Of a stretch of 64,000 bases of DNA, positions 22,801 through 31,288 are shown in pieces (position 1 is the first letter of the stretch; each line of letters starts with the position of its first letter). The position numbers and the translations under genes were made by a program. Under the pieces are notes generated by a model. It saw only the letters and a list, made by a program, of their open reading frames with translations. It made no database searches and was not told where the DNA came from. Source of the DNA: Opisthocomus hoazin (lineage: Eukaryota; Chordata; Aves; Opisthocomiformes; Opisthocomidae); NCBI RefSeq assembly GCF_030867145.1, contig NC_134415.1:65625300-65689299 (forward strand). The letters run 5' to 3'.

Positions 22801-25602
22801 CCTATAAGATGTTCATAACATTTTCAGTGTCTGCGCACTATTGATTGTATTCTGGTTTCTGCAACTATCTTTTAAGCATCTGCTTCTTTTGAATGGGTGG
22901 TGTCCAAACTTATGCATGGAAATTACTCTAAATATTCTTTATATAGTATTGGGACTGTTTCCACAGAAGATGAACATCCAGACAGAATGATGGCTGAATG
23001 GCAGCTAGGTTGTAGTGTGGTATATTCTCAGAGCCAGAAGCCACCTTAACGTTCTTTTGACTAATTTTTCAGTGGCAGTCCTTGATTCCCGAGAGGATCA
23101 CCTCACCTTAGTGGTGCCAACACAGCTGTTTGTAAAACCTGCTTAGATTACAAATAACTGTGCTCTAGGAAGTGTGTGTTTGTGCTGTGGTGGTGTTTGT
23201 TGTTTGGTTGTTTGTTTTTTTTAAACTCCAGTAGTGTTATGGTTTAACCCCAGCCAACAGCTCAGCCCCACACAGCCGCTCACTCACTCTGCCTGGGAAT
23301 TGGAAGGGCAAAAGTGAGAACTCGTGGATTGAGTTAAAGACAGTTCAAGTAAAGCAAAAACCACGCAAAGAAGCAAAGAAAAACAAGGAATTAATTCCCT
23401 GCTTCCCAGCGGCAGGCCGGTGTTCAGCCATCTCCGGGAAAGCGGGGCTCCATCACGCGTAACCGTTACTTGGGGAGACAAGCACTGTCACTCCGAATGT
23501 CTCCTCCCGCTTCCTCCTTCTTCCCCCAGCTTCTGCACTGAGCATGACACCATATGGCACAGGATGTCCCTTTGGTCAGTTGGGGTCAGCTGTCCCCACC
23601 ATGTCACCTCCCAGCTTCTTGTGCACCCCCAGCCTGCTCGCTGGTGGGGTGGGGTGAGGAGCAGGAAGGGCCTTGACTCTGTGCAAGCTCTGCTCAGCAG
23701 TAACAAAAACATCCCTGTATTATCAAAGCTGTTTCTAGCACAAATCTAAAACATAGCCCTGTACTAGCTACCGGGAAGAAAATTAACTCTATCCCAGCCA
23801 AAACCAGCACAAATAGTTTCACTGGTCCATCTTAAACCACAGTACCATCAACAGATATCGGGGCAACTGAGGGGAGAGGCTGAAGTGAGACATGAAGGCA
23901 AGTTCTAATGAAGTCAGCACACTGTGAAGGTGTGAATGTAAAAATACAGCCCCACAGCCTGCTGATCAAGGAAGACTCTAGAAAAGCACAGTCAAAATTG
24001 ATTGTCTGGTTTTGATGGCACTCTCGGTTCTTACACTAACACAGACTAGGAGGTTCTTTTTGCCTGTTTATAGCTCTTCTTAAACAACGTGATTTTTCTC
24101 CCCCTTTTCTCCTCCGACCTATCTTCCTTTCTTCCAAATTTACCTCAGCCTGTGTTTTCAGTCTATTTTTTTATAAAAATCTCAAAAAACAGTGATTGTC
24201 TAAATTTTATTAAGAAATTAGGTTATCTGTAGTACTTGATAGCCTGTGATACACGTATATAGTGGATTTTGACATGTGGAAAAGGACACTATTAATTGAG
24301 TAACCCTTTGTCCCGGTGCTTTCTGCTTAGCTTTTTCATCATACAGCTGAAAATTTACCCTACTTTGTTTTTCATGTATATTCTTGAAAACAGCTTTTAA
24401 AAAAAAACCAACTAACCACAAATCAGAAGAATTTATCAGCCTGAAGATAATGATTTAAAGCAAACTGGAGTCTGGCCGCTGAAGGAACTAATATGTTCTT
24501 CCTGTGGAGGGGTTTCAAAGTGAAACATTAGTTTGTCACAACATTGAGGGGGTGCTTAATGACACAGGAGAAATAACTAGGAAGACTTCAGCATAGATGT
24601 GACTACTGGGTATACATAGAGGTCCTCATGTAATTTTAAAGATCTCTTTTCAAAGCTCACTTCCCTCCCGCTTAAGACACTTGCCACAAAATACTACGGT
24701 TATTGCAAGTTATTACCTATAGAGTATGAAAGGTTTCCCCAGCAGGTTGAAGAGTATTACAGCTTTTTCTTCCTTTGCTGTTTTCCTCTACGTTGCAAAC
24801 TTCAAATGACTTAAAATACAGTGAGGGACATGAAATGGGTTTGATCTTTGCAAATGTTTTTGCACATGGAAAACATTTTTGAGAGCTTGCAAGAAAGTGT
24901 TAATGAAATAGTTGAAGTCGTAGATACAGGACCTTACCAGATTCTGATTTTGCTAATTTATGTTGGGATTGGTTGTAATAACATTATATTTGTATTATGA
25001 ACTTGTATCTTTTTTTTAACCTCTAAACTTTGACAGAAGATAAAGCAAATGAATTAGTAGATTATGTGGAACTAAAAGTGTTTTGTTTTTTTCCCCCCCC
25101 CTTTAAGGTCAGTGTGATAAGAAACCTGAACACAGACAGCATTCTAGAATCAAAATCGGAGGCAAAATACCTATCTGTAATGAGCTTCACATCAGGCCAG
25201 TCAACGTTGCCAGTGAATAATGAAGTAACCTCATTGGAGGTGGAGTCAAAAGAAGAAACTGTTAGTCCTGAGAATTCGAGTAAAGGATCATCTTCTGTTC
25301 CTTCCCCAGAGGCACCAGCCAAAGCAGAAGAGGTGTCTGTGCACGAAAGCACAGAGGAATTATCTTCTGATGATGAACAGAATCACAAAGTAAAAGAGAG
25401 TTATTTCACTTCTGACAGTAACCAAATGGATATATGCAGCAACTCTTCCAGTCCACAGATTTCTGCCACAGAAATACAGCAAACAGTCATTCCAAGCAGC
25501 TGTCTCAAGTTTTCTGGCTATGATAAGCCTCATGTTCCATTAGATATGTTGATAGATGTTGGTGAAGAACAGCCTGTCATTGCTTACAGGCCGACTGACT
25601 AA
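1790..25602 (+). CDS. IFNGR1: Interferon gamma receptor 1, seven coding exons (gene span)
   Basis: This is the ligand-binding chain of the IFN-gamma receptor, a type I membrane protein that pairs with IFNGR2 and signals through JAK1 and STAT1. Coding exons are 1790-1877, 12880-12994, 13405-13577, 15061-15221, 15955-16132, 17141-17256 and 25108-25602. All introns are GT-AG, with phases 1,2,1,0,1,0, and the joined frame is 1326 nt (441 residues plus stop). Domains: signal peptide about 1-22; two fibronectin-III domains about 30-238, with Cys78/86, Cys189/194 and Cys208/229 and sequons at Asn80, Asn178 and Asn188; transmembrane segment about 243-263; basic stop-transfer residues; LPKS at 273-276 (JAK1 box); YDKPH with Tyr415 (STAT1 SH2 docking). 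It is shorter than the human protein (489 residues), mostly in the cytoplasmic region between the two motifs. The start was chosen for its strong GCCGCC context and the signal peptide that follows. Identity is secure from the motifs, exon plan and neighbour. Confidence 0.97.
6707..6751. repeat. 25-bp tandem duplication
   Basis: CTATTCTGTTACGTGCATT occurs at 6707-6725 and again at 6732-6750, a perfect 19-bp match with a 25-bp period, in IFNGR1 intron 1. Confidence 0.9.
7407..7421. repeat. (C)15 homopolymer
   Basis: Fifteen consecutive C in IFNGR1 intron 1, a likely length-variable site and G-quadruplex-prone on the other strand. Confidence 0.95.
9800..11305 (-). mobile_element. Old, broken CR1 LINE fragment (antisense to IFNGR1)
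   Basis: Read on the - strand, from high to low coordinates, this gives degraded CR1 ORF2: the linker downstream of the endonuclease (near 11200), then a GPDGIHTRAL segment (10799-10557), the [12 protein letters not shown] and DFSKAFDTV reverse-transcriptase motifs (about 10500-10250), and RDLDKLEHWAINKGMKFNKNKC (about 9990-9910). Frameshifts and stops separate the pieces. It lacks the 5' endonuclease and the 3' end with the octamer tail, so both ends are truncated. It looks much older than the CR1 at 54-57 kb. Confidence 0.9.
12880..12994 (+). CDS. IFNGR1: IFNGR1 coding exon 2: start of first FN-III domain
   Basis: A pyrimidine-rich acceptor ending TTCTAG at 12879 joins in phase 1. Residues 30-67 include the VLHWQY strand typical of class II receptors (a Trp after a short Val-Leu strand). 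The donor is ACAA|GTAAGT, phase 2. The exon is too short and too late in its own frame to appear as a long open reading frame. Confidence 0.95.
13150..13322 (-). mobile_element. CR1 3'-end fragment
   Basis: On the - strand it reads as the end of CR1 ORF2 and its 3' UTR: a tract encoding LVQVAHRGCGVS-like sequence, then a GATGATCCT...GACCTCC segment typical of CR1 tails. It lies in the short IFNGR1 intron 2, about 80 bp upstream of the exon 3 acceptor. Confidence 0.75.
13405..13577 (+). CDS. IFNGR1: IFNGR1 coding exon 3: rest of first FN-III domain
   Basis: The acceptor is CTCTTACAG and the exon enters in phase 2. It encodes about residues 68-125, with Cys78 and Cys86 in the spacing expected of the first domain, the sequon Asn80-Ile-Ser, and the YWLRVKA strand. 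The donor is CACG|GTAAGT, phase 1. Confidence 0.95.
14735..14759. repeat. (CA)n(TA)n microsatellite
   Basis: A short compound run of CA then TA dinucleotides in IFNGR1 intron 3. Confidence 0.9.
15061..15221 (+). CDS. IFNGR1: IFNGR1 coding exon 4: start of second FN-III domain
   Basis: The acceptor TGTTGCAG ends at 15060. The exon opens with the inter-domain GPPKLNLS stretch, a Pro-rich hinge seen in this family, and ends with the sequon Asn178-Gln-Ser spanning the junction. The donor is CAG|GTACGT, phase 0. Confidence 0.95.
15955..16132 (+). CDS. IFNGR1: IFNGR1 coding exon 5: rest of second FN-III domain
   Basis: The acceptor is TTTTTTGCAG and entry is in phase 0. It encodes residues 180-238, with four cysteines (189, 194, 208, 229) that fit the second-domain disulfides, and ends at the juxtamembrane KQTLS. 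The donor is CTGA|GTAAGA, phase 1. If the donor is not used, the frame reads about 20 more residues and stops at about 16191. Confidence 0.95.
17141..17256 (+). CDS. IFNGR1: IFNGR1 coding exon 6: transmembrane segment and JAK1 box
   Basis: The acceptor CTTCTTAG ends at 17140. Residues 239-277 contain a hydrophobic run of about 21 residues (243-263), the basic Lys-Arg-Leu-Arg-Lys-Lys cluster that fixes orientation, and LPKSL at 273-277, the known JAK1-binding site of IFNGR1. The donor is TTTG|GTAAGT, phase 0. Confidence 0.96.
17550..17880 (-). mobile_element. CR1 3'-end fragment
   Basis: The - strand encodes [31 protein letters not shown], the conserved C-terminal segment of CR1 ORF2 ([19 protein letters not shown] in intact copies), followed by the CR1 3' UTR towards 17550. 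It lies in IFNGR1 intron 6. Confidence 0.85.
17893..17905. repeat. (G)13 homopolymer
   Basis: Thirteen G in IFNGR1 intron 6, directly beyond the 5'-truncated end of the antisense CR1 fragment. Confidence 0.9.
19160..19346 (+). mobile_element. CR1 3'-end fragment with octamer tail
   Basis: On the + strand it runs from a GGTCATGGCCCTGAGCCT segment through GGGTCCCTTCAAATTCAGGAT to ATTCTGTGATTCTGT, the terminal octamer repeat that defines CR1 3' ends. It is in sense orientation within IFNGR1 intron 6. Confidence 0.8.
21976..22733 (+). mobile_element. Solo LTR of an endogenous retrovirus (type A)
   Basis: A block of about 760 bp starts TGTTGTCCC and ends AACCCAGGACA, so it has TG...CA ends. It contains GC-rich patches, an AATATAAGAGG stretch and a TTTTGTTTTAACC segment near the end. 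No gag, pol or env frame is attached, so it is a solo LTR. The resemblance to bird LTRs is from memory, and I see no clean target duplication. Its boundaries are approximate. It sits in IFNGR1 intron 6 in sense orientation. Confidence 0.6.
23235..23811 (+). mobile_element. Solo LTR of an endogenous retrovirus (type B, copy 1)
   Basis: It starts TGTTATGGTTTAACCCC and ends AAAACCAGCACA, TG...CA, about 577 bp, with no internal retroviral frame. The start is the signature of an LTR family common in bird genomes. The flanks AGTAG (23230-23234) and AATAG (23812-23816) look like a 5-bp target duplication with one mismatch. A related copy begins at 30632. It lies in IFNGR1 intron 6, about 1.3 kb before the last exon. 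Confidence 0.75.
25108..25602 (+). CDS. IFNGR1: IFNGR1 coding exon 7: cytoplasmic tail and stop
   Basis: A long T/C tract (25083-25100) precedes the acceptor TTTAAG at 25107. The exon encodes residues 278-441. It starts VSVIRN, continuing the JAK1 box, then has an acidic Ser/Glu-rich stretch of low complexity, the STAT1-docking YDKPH (Tyr415) and a second Tyr437 near the end. TAA is at 25600-25602. The frame is also open for 26 codons upstream of the acceptor, but that part is the splice polypyrimidine tract and is not coding. Confidence 0.96.
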   Translation, partial: VSVIRNLNTDSILESKSEAKYLSVMSFTSGQSTLPVNNEVTSLEVESKEETVSPENSSKGSSSVPSPEAPAKAEEVSVHESTEELSSDDEQNHKVKESYFTSDSNQMDICSNSSSPQISATEIQQTVIPSSCLKFSGYDKPHVPLDMLIDVGEEQPVIAYRPTD

Positions 25603-26700
25603 CCAGAATAGCTGCAGTGTTTAACCAGAGCTCAGGAAGAACAGCATTACTGAAGATTATGGAAAAGTCTGGGTTATAGTGTGAACATCTACAAGTTGTG
25701 CTTGTTCTGATGCAACCAAAGTAACCAGTACACAACTTCGTACAGTGGGATCCTGAAAGGGGACTGAAAGTAGTGCCCGGAAACAGCATAAAAAGCGGGA
25801 AGACACTTCATAGTAATCACTTTTAGAAGTGTTTGTGTACATAAAATAACTCACTGTTTCCTGTTTGAAATAGCACTCTGTTTTTTTAACAGTACTCCGT
25901 GGAGAACAGACTTCATAAAGGAGTATAAAACAGCAGCTGTATCATTATTCCCTTGTTTCAAATCCTTTTCAAAATTAATTCGACGAACATAATGCTTAAG
26001 AAGTCCTTCACTTGGTTATGATAGAGATATGCAAGAAATACTTGAGAGTGTTTGCCTTATTGGAGGTATTGTCTTGCTTGTCTTTTTCCTCTTGAAGAGT
26101 ATTTTTGCATTAAATGAAATGCTATTAATTCTTTTAAGTAAGAATATGCCTATAACCTTTTCGTGTATATCTTAAAAATTTGATTCCATGGCCAAGAACC
26201 AGTTATTTATAGTCTTCTCTGCAACTAGATATATGTACTTCCAGGACCATTGCTTTGTACATTTCAGTGAGTAAACAATAGACTTTTGCTTTTGTAATGG
26301 AAGTCCTGTGAGTAAAAAAGCCATTTATAAAAGTGCTGTTATTTGTGTGTGGCTGCATCCATTTGGATCATGTAGATGCGTTGTGTAACCATGTCACATT
26401 CTGGATGACTCTTGTATTAGCATGCTGGCTGCTGGTCATTGGAAAAAAAGTGTGTGCAGTGGTTGCACAAATTCTTTAGAAAATGTTTTCAAAATTCAAA
26501 AGCCTACTTTCCTCCAGAGCATTTTTATCCTCAGACCAATATGATTTTTTTAATAGAAATTCTTCCAAACATGTTTTCTAGCATATTCAGAATGACTACC
26601 ATTTTTCCATTTCCTATGGCATAACTCAGGAGCTATGCCAAATTACCTCCCTCGAAATACACATCTCAAGGCAATAAAAAGGTAGTGTGGTAAGTTGTAG
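25603..26700 (+). other. IFNGR1: IFNGR1 3' UTR (probable extent)
   Basis: AT-rich sequence with no sustained frame follows the stop. The first convincing end is the AATAAA at 26673 with a GT-rich run just after it. Other AATAAA hexamers at 27694 and 28705 could give longer 3' UTRs, so the end point is an inference. Confidence 0.6.
26673..26678 (+). terminator. IFNGR1: Polyadenylation signal, probable IFNGR1 3' end
   Basis: This canonical AATAAA is followed within 10-35 nt by GTAGTGTGGTAAGTTGTAG-like GT-rich DNA, the usual downstream element. It lies about 1.07 kb after the stop codon. Confidence 0.6.
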
Positions 26701-29700
26701 TTTGTGAGTTACTGTCATCTGACAGCCCTCTGAATTTTGTGGCATGAGACTGTAGTTTTGAAAACTGAAGGATGAGGATTTTATTTTTTATATTTAAAAA
26801 CTTCTGAGTCTAATGCCTGCAATCCAGTTATTGCCCTTCAGCCAAGATTTGATTGGTATTTTCTGTTTGTAGGAAATGTTTACAATAGGTCTTAATGAAG
26901 CTTAGTTCAGAAAAAAGGATGGCTTACAGACACAAGGTGGTGCATTTATACAAAATCATGTCTTTGTTTTAAAAGAGATTTTTGTAGGATTATCAGAAAT
27001 GTTTTCATGTTATAGCAGGTGGATTTAAGGAAAACCTGTGTCATGGTACTTCTGTACTTAGTTTCTTAGTGACGTGAGTATTCCTAAGATAAAGTTAGTT
27101 TATAGAGCAGTTTGTGAACTGCTTCCATTCCTGCAGATATCAGACATTAACCACGATACTCAATTCCCAATGATTTAAAGACAATAGCTGCTATTCTGTT
27201 CTCTACTCACAGGAAGAAAACAGATCTGTTAGCAGGGTTTGGATAATTTTAGGAAAAGCCAAATCAGGTGAATTTGTAATTAAGGTGTAATGGAAAGCGC
27301 AACTAGAGAGAGATTTCAGTATGTGTTAGCTGGCTTTGGTTTGTTTCTGCATTATGTTCAAATGCGCGGAGACCCCCTAGCAACTTTTTCAGTGTCAGGA
27401 TCTGGGTTGAGTTTGTAGAAGGCAGTGCTGGAGACTTACTGCCTAGAATCCATTACTGTGTAGTTATCTCCGTTGCAGAAGTGCAGAAAATAACTCCTGG
27501 CGTTACAAGAAGGCTTTGAAAACTAAGAATTAACTTGCACTTGAAACTTCAGCTAAATTGACTTTTCTCAGTTCACCGCTGAAGCATGCTTTTAGCAGTC
27601 TGTATGCGAAGGAGATGAGCAGCTGTGTCTTGTGCAGAGCTTGAAGCTGGTATCATTTCTTTCAGGTTTAGTAGGTTTGTTGACAGACACTGCAATAAAT
27701 ACCTTGGGACTTTATAGATGTTAGATAAGTGTTTAAGTTAAATGACACGGAAGGGAGAAACAGGGTGTTAGAAACTGTGAGGTTAGCTTGTTTTTTGGGA
27801 AGAAGTTTCTGTCAGACAATTTGCTGAGTATCTTCTGTGCTACTGCTCAGAGTATTTCGTCTGCTTGCAATTGGTAGCTTGTTTTCCTTCCGTCAGTTTT
27901 GTCCGAAAAAACTGTTGCTGCGCTTCAGGAATGTCAGGAGATAGCCATTGTAGTCATTCCATTTGGTGTATCTGCCTTAAAACTATTCTGTCATAAGTAT
28001 GTAATTTCTTGGAAATGTTAGATTTACATTCCTAACAGTGCCTGTTGAAACCCTGGTGCTGTTCGGAAAATTGTTAAAGACGACTCAGCCTCTTAGATTT
28101 GTGTGAACAGAAGAGGTCACTAAGTATTTTCTGTTCTGGAAGGTTTTCCTTTCCTACTACATTGGAAGAAGAATTATATTTTTCGTCTGTGTGAGGTCAG
28201 ATAGATGCATTTTAAAACCAAGTGACTATCTCAGATTCTTTTCTCTTTCCCCTGCACTGCTGCTACATTGTACATTGTCCTGAATCTGTCAAGTCACATG
28301 GAGATGGATGTGCTGGGGTATAATTAAGGACAAGGATGTTAAAATTGTTCAGAAATGACACAGAAAAATGTCATGAGCGTATGGGAAGAATTTGGCATGG
28401 CAGGTAGTTACATACAAGGGAAAGGCACTGTTATTCTGTAAACTGAAAATCAAGCACAGGGGTATGAGTACTTTGTGCTACACAACATATATATATATGC
28501 ACACAACTGACCTCTTGTAACTGTCGTGGGGTTTATTGTATTTTTTAATGAAAATTTCTGAACTGTAATTACAAAAGCCACTGAATATCACCCTCTCTGC
28601 AGGTGTGTCTTTGTCCTATGTATTTATCAAGTAGCCAATAGCACAGGGATAGTTTAGATGTTTAAATTGCTTGGGCCAACTTGCAGGTTGTATAGTTGTG
28701 GAATAATAAAGTTTAAGGGTGCACGAAGCACCAGATTCTTTTATTAGCTGTGACTAGCTGAAAACGTGAGGTCACAGTGAGACAACAATGTGTTCCCTGG
28801 GTTAATAAACTCTGTTTCCCTCATTCTTGTTTCCAGCAGTTGCTAATAGTGGTATTGAGAGCCTGGAAACAGGGCAAGTGCATGGTGGTGTTTCTGCTAG
28901 GATACAATCCAGCAGCCTGCAGGGTGAGGACTTCTTGGGCCAGGAAACATGGAAATGCCTTACCAGCTACAGCTAGTTAGCCTTGCTTTTGCAGTTCTGT
29001 AGTGCCAAATATCTGAGCCGCATGGTTTGGAAGCTGTCAGTATTTATCTATGCATTTTCACTTAACTACTGAAAGAGTTTAATAAATTAATATTCTACTA
29101 ATGGAGAAGTAGTTTGCTTAAGCTTCTGATATTCACCCATAGCACCTTAGCACAAGATATCAGTGCCTAACATTTACAGGTTCAAAATCATTTAACATTA
29201 ATGCCTTTTACAGACATATCAACTGTCCAGTGTGAGATACATAGAAGGTTTCGCCTCTTCGAGCTGTTCCAGGTGATTTTTACTCTTGTCACGGCTGCTC
29301 AGCATTCCACCCTTCCTGCATCCTAAAAGTGATTTGGGAGATGATGGAATATAAGACTTCAAAACATTATATGCTGTGTAAGAGAAGTTGTGTCACAAAG
29401 CTTTGGCCTAATACCTGACAGCATTTCTAAGAACTTTTTTAGTTCTCATTTTTGTGTAGATGTTGTTAACTTCATTAATTGCAGATCTGATAATAAAATA
29501 AAGTATTGTGGTAATACTACATGCTGGCACAGAAGCATCAAATGTTCTGCTTTTATGCTTTTCCCACATAAATCAATAATGTGGTTTAGAAAAAAAAAAT
29601 CATTCTTGTCAAATCTACTGACATCCATGGAAACGACATCTTGCAATGTCCCAGTTGCTTAGAACAGACATGCACATTTGTGTGTAGCCCTTCACTAGGG

Positions 29701-30631
29701 AAGACAGCAGGAAAAGAAGCGTGTGTGAGAAGAGCTGTTTTTCTCAAGACTAGAAATACCTGGTTGCTTTGAAGTGGTGCCGTGTAAACAGGTCAGTATT
29801 AATAAATAAGAGCTGTTCTACTAGGTTCAAATTAATAGTTTCAGTATGTCTTAAAAAAAACACCTAAACAACAACAAACCAAGCACAAAGCACCTTTCTT
29901 CTTATTTTAGAAGTGACCTGCATAGATTTCTTCAGTGTAGTTTTTAAAAAATGAGTTCTTCAACTATGAAGCCTTTCTTTATTAATACACTTTCTCTGTT
30001 CTCTAAATGGATGCAGTCATTGGTCTGGGTGAAACTTCCAGGGGTCTGTGGTTCATTCTTCTCCCCAGAACTGCATCATTCCTCCTACGCATTTGTCTAG
30101 AGAGACCATGACCCCATCAGGCAGTTTATTCTAGGAGTTCTTTACCCCTAGAAAGTATTTTCTAATGAAAAGAACTCTTTGATCCACTGATTCTGGCTAC
30201 TTCATCATCTTGCAATTTCTTTTTCGCCATTTGACGCTATTGATGCAGCCTGCAGTAACTTCAGTCCAGTTCTGTTGCTTGAGCCTGGGGACTCTGCTTG
30301 TGTTCTATTTAAAAGTTATGGACAAGGATCAAATGGTCGCACAATATGAATGGATTAATTGCTACAGAACAAGGAAAGCTGGGCTTTCTTGAAAGTCTTC
30401 CTGATTACTTTATTTGAAGTGATCACAGAAGTCTTACTTATGTGATGTTTACTTCTTACTAGTGAGCATCTGCATTCTTATCTGTATCTTGAAAATCAAT
30501 TATTTGTCTTTACGTCATGCTAATTTACACAAAAAAAAATTAAGGCTACTGCTAGAAGAATTTTGGTTTCACTTGTCTGTCAAATCTAGAATGTGCAATT
30601 TAAAAACATTTTCTATTCCCGATCAGCACTT
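26701..30631. other. Intergenic DNA after IFNGR1
   Basis: AT-rich, without a recognisable exon or repeat apart from a short (TA)n run near 28488-28499 and scattered AATAAA hexamers that could serve longer IFNGR1 transcripts. Confidence 0.6.
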
Positions 30632-31288
30632 TGTCACAGTTTAACCCGGCAGCCAGCTCCCAAGCACTGGACAGCCGCTCGCTCATCCCTCCCATTCCCT
30701 CCCCAGCAGAAGGGGGAGGAAAAATGGACAAAAGGGGAAACTCGTGGGTTGAGATAAAGACAGTTTAATAAGACAGTAAAGGAAATGGTGATAATAGTAA
30801 TAAGAATTATTACAATAATGAATATGCAAAACAAACTACGTACAGTTTTTGTCACTACCCGGTGACCGATTTGCAGTCAGTCCCACAGCAGTGATCGCAG
30901 AACCCGTGTGTTTCCTGGAGCTGACAGATTTCCCCAGACTCACAAATTTCACACAACTCCCCCAAAATCCACTGAATTCCCAGAAAAGTTTGAGCTCATG
31001 GAAAAAAGAACAGCAGGTTCCTGCCCCCTGGCCAACCCCCATTCATAAACTGAGCATGGCGTCTATGGCATGGAATATTTCTGCTGGCCACCTTGCGCTG
31101 GCTGCCTGGCTCTGCTCCCTCCCAGCTCCTGCACACCTGCTCAGCAGCTGCATGTGAGAAATAGGAAAAAGTCCTTGATTTCATAGCAACCACTGCAAAT
31201 GTCAGTGTTACCAACATTATTCTCCTTCTAAATCCAAAACACAGCAGCTGCTAGGAGGAGAATTAACTATTCCAGCTGAAACCAGGAG
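30632..31288 (+). mobile_element. Solo LTR of an endogenous retrovirus (type B, copy 2)
   Basis: It starts TGTCACAGTTTAACCC. It shares with the copy at 23235 an ACAGCCGCTCGCTCA-like segment, an AACTCGTGGGTTGAG segment, a GCATGGCGT-like segment and an AATTAACTATTCCAGCTGAAACCAGG end. It has no internal retroviral frame. The right boundary is approximate and no target duplication was found. It lies in the intergenic DNA after IFNGR1, in the same orientation as copy 1. Confidence 0.75.

Noticed and set aside
25030-25107. In-frame extension upstream of IFNGR1 exon 7
   Set aside because: It runs through the pyrimidine tract of the acceptor. Exon 6 ends in phase 0 and joins exactly at 25108, where the protein continues as expected.
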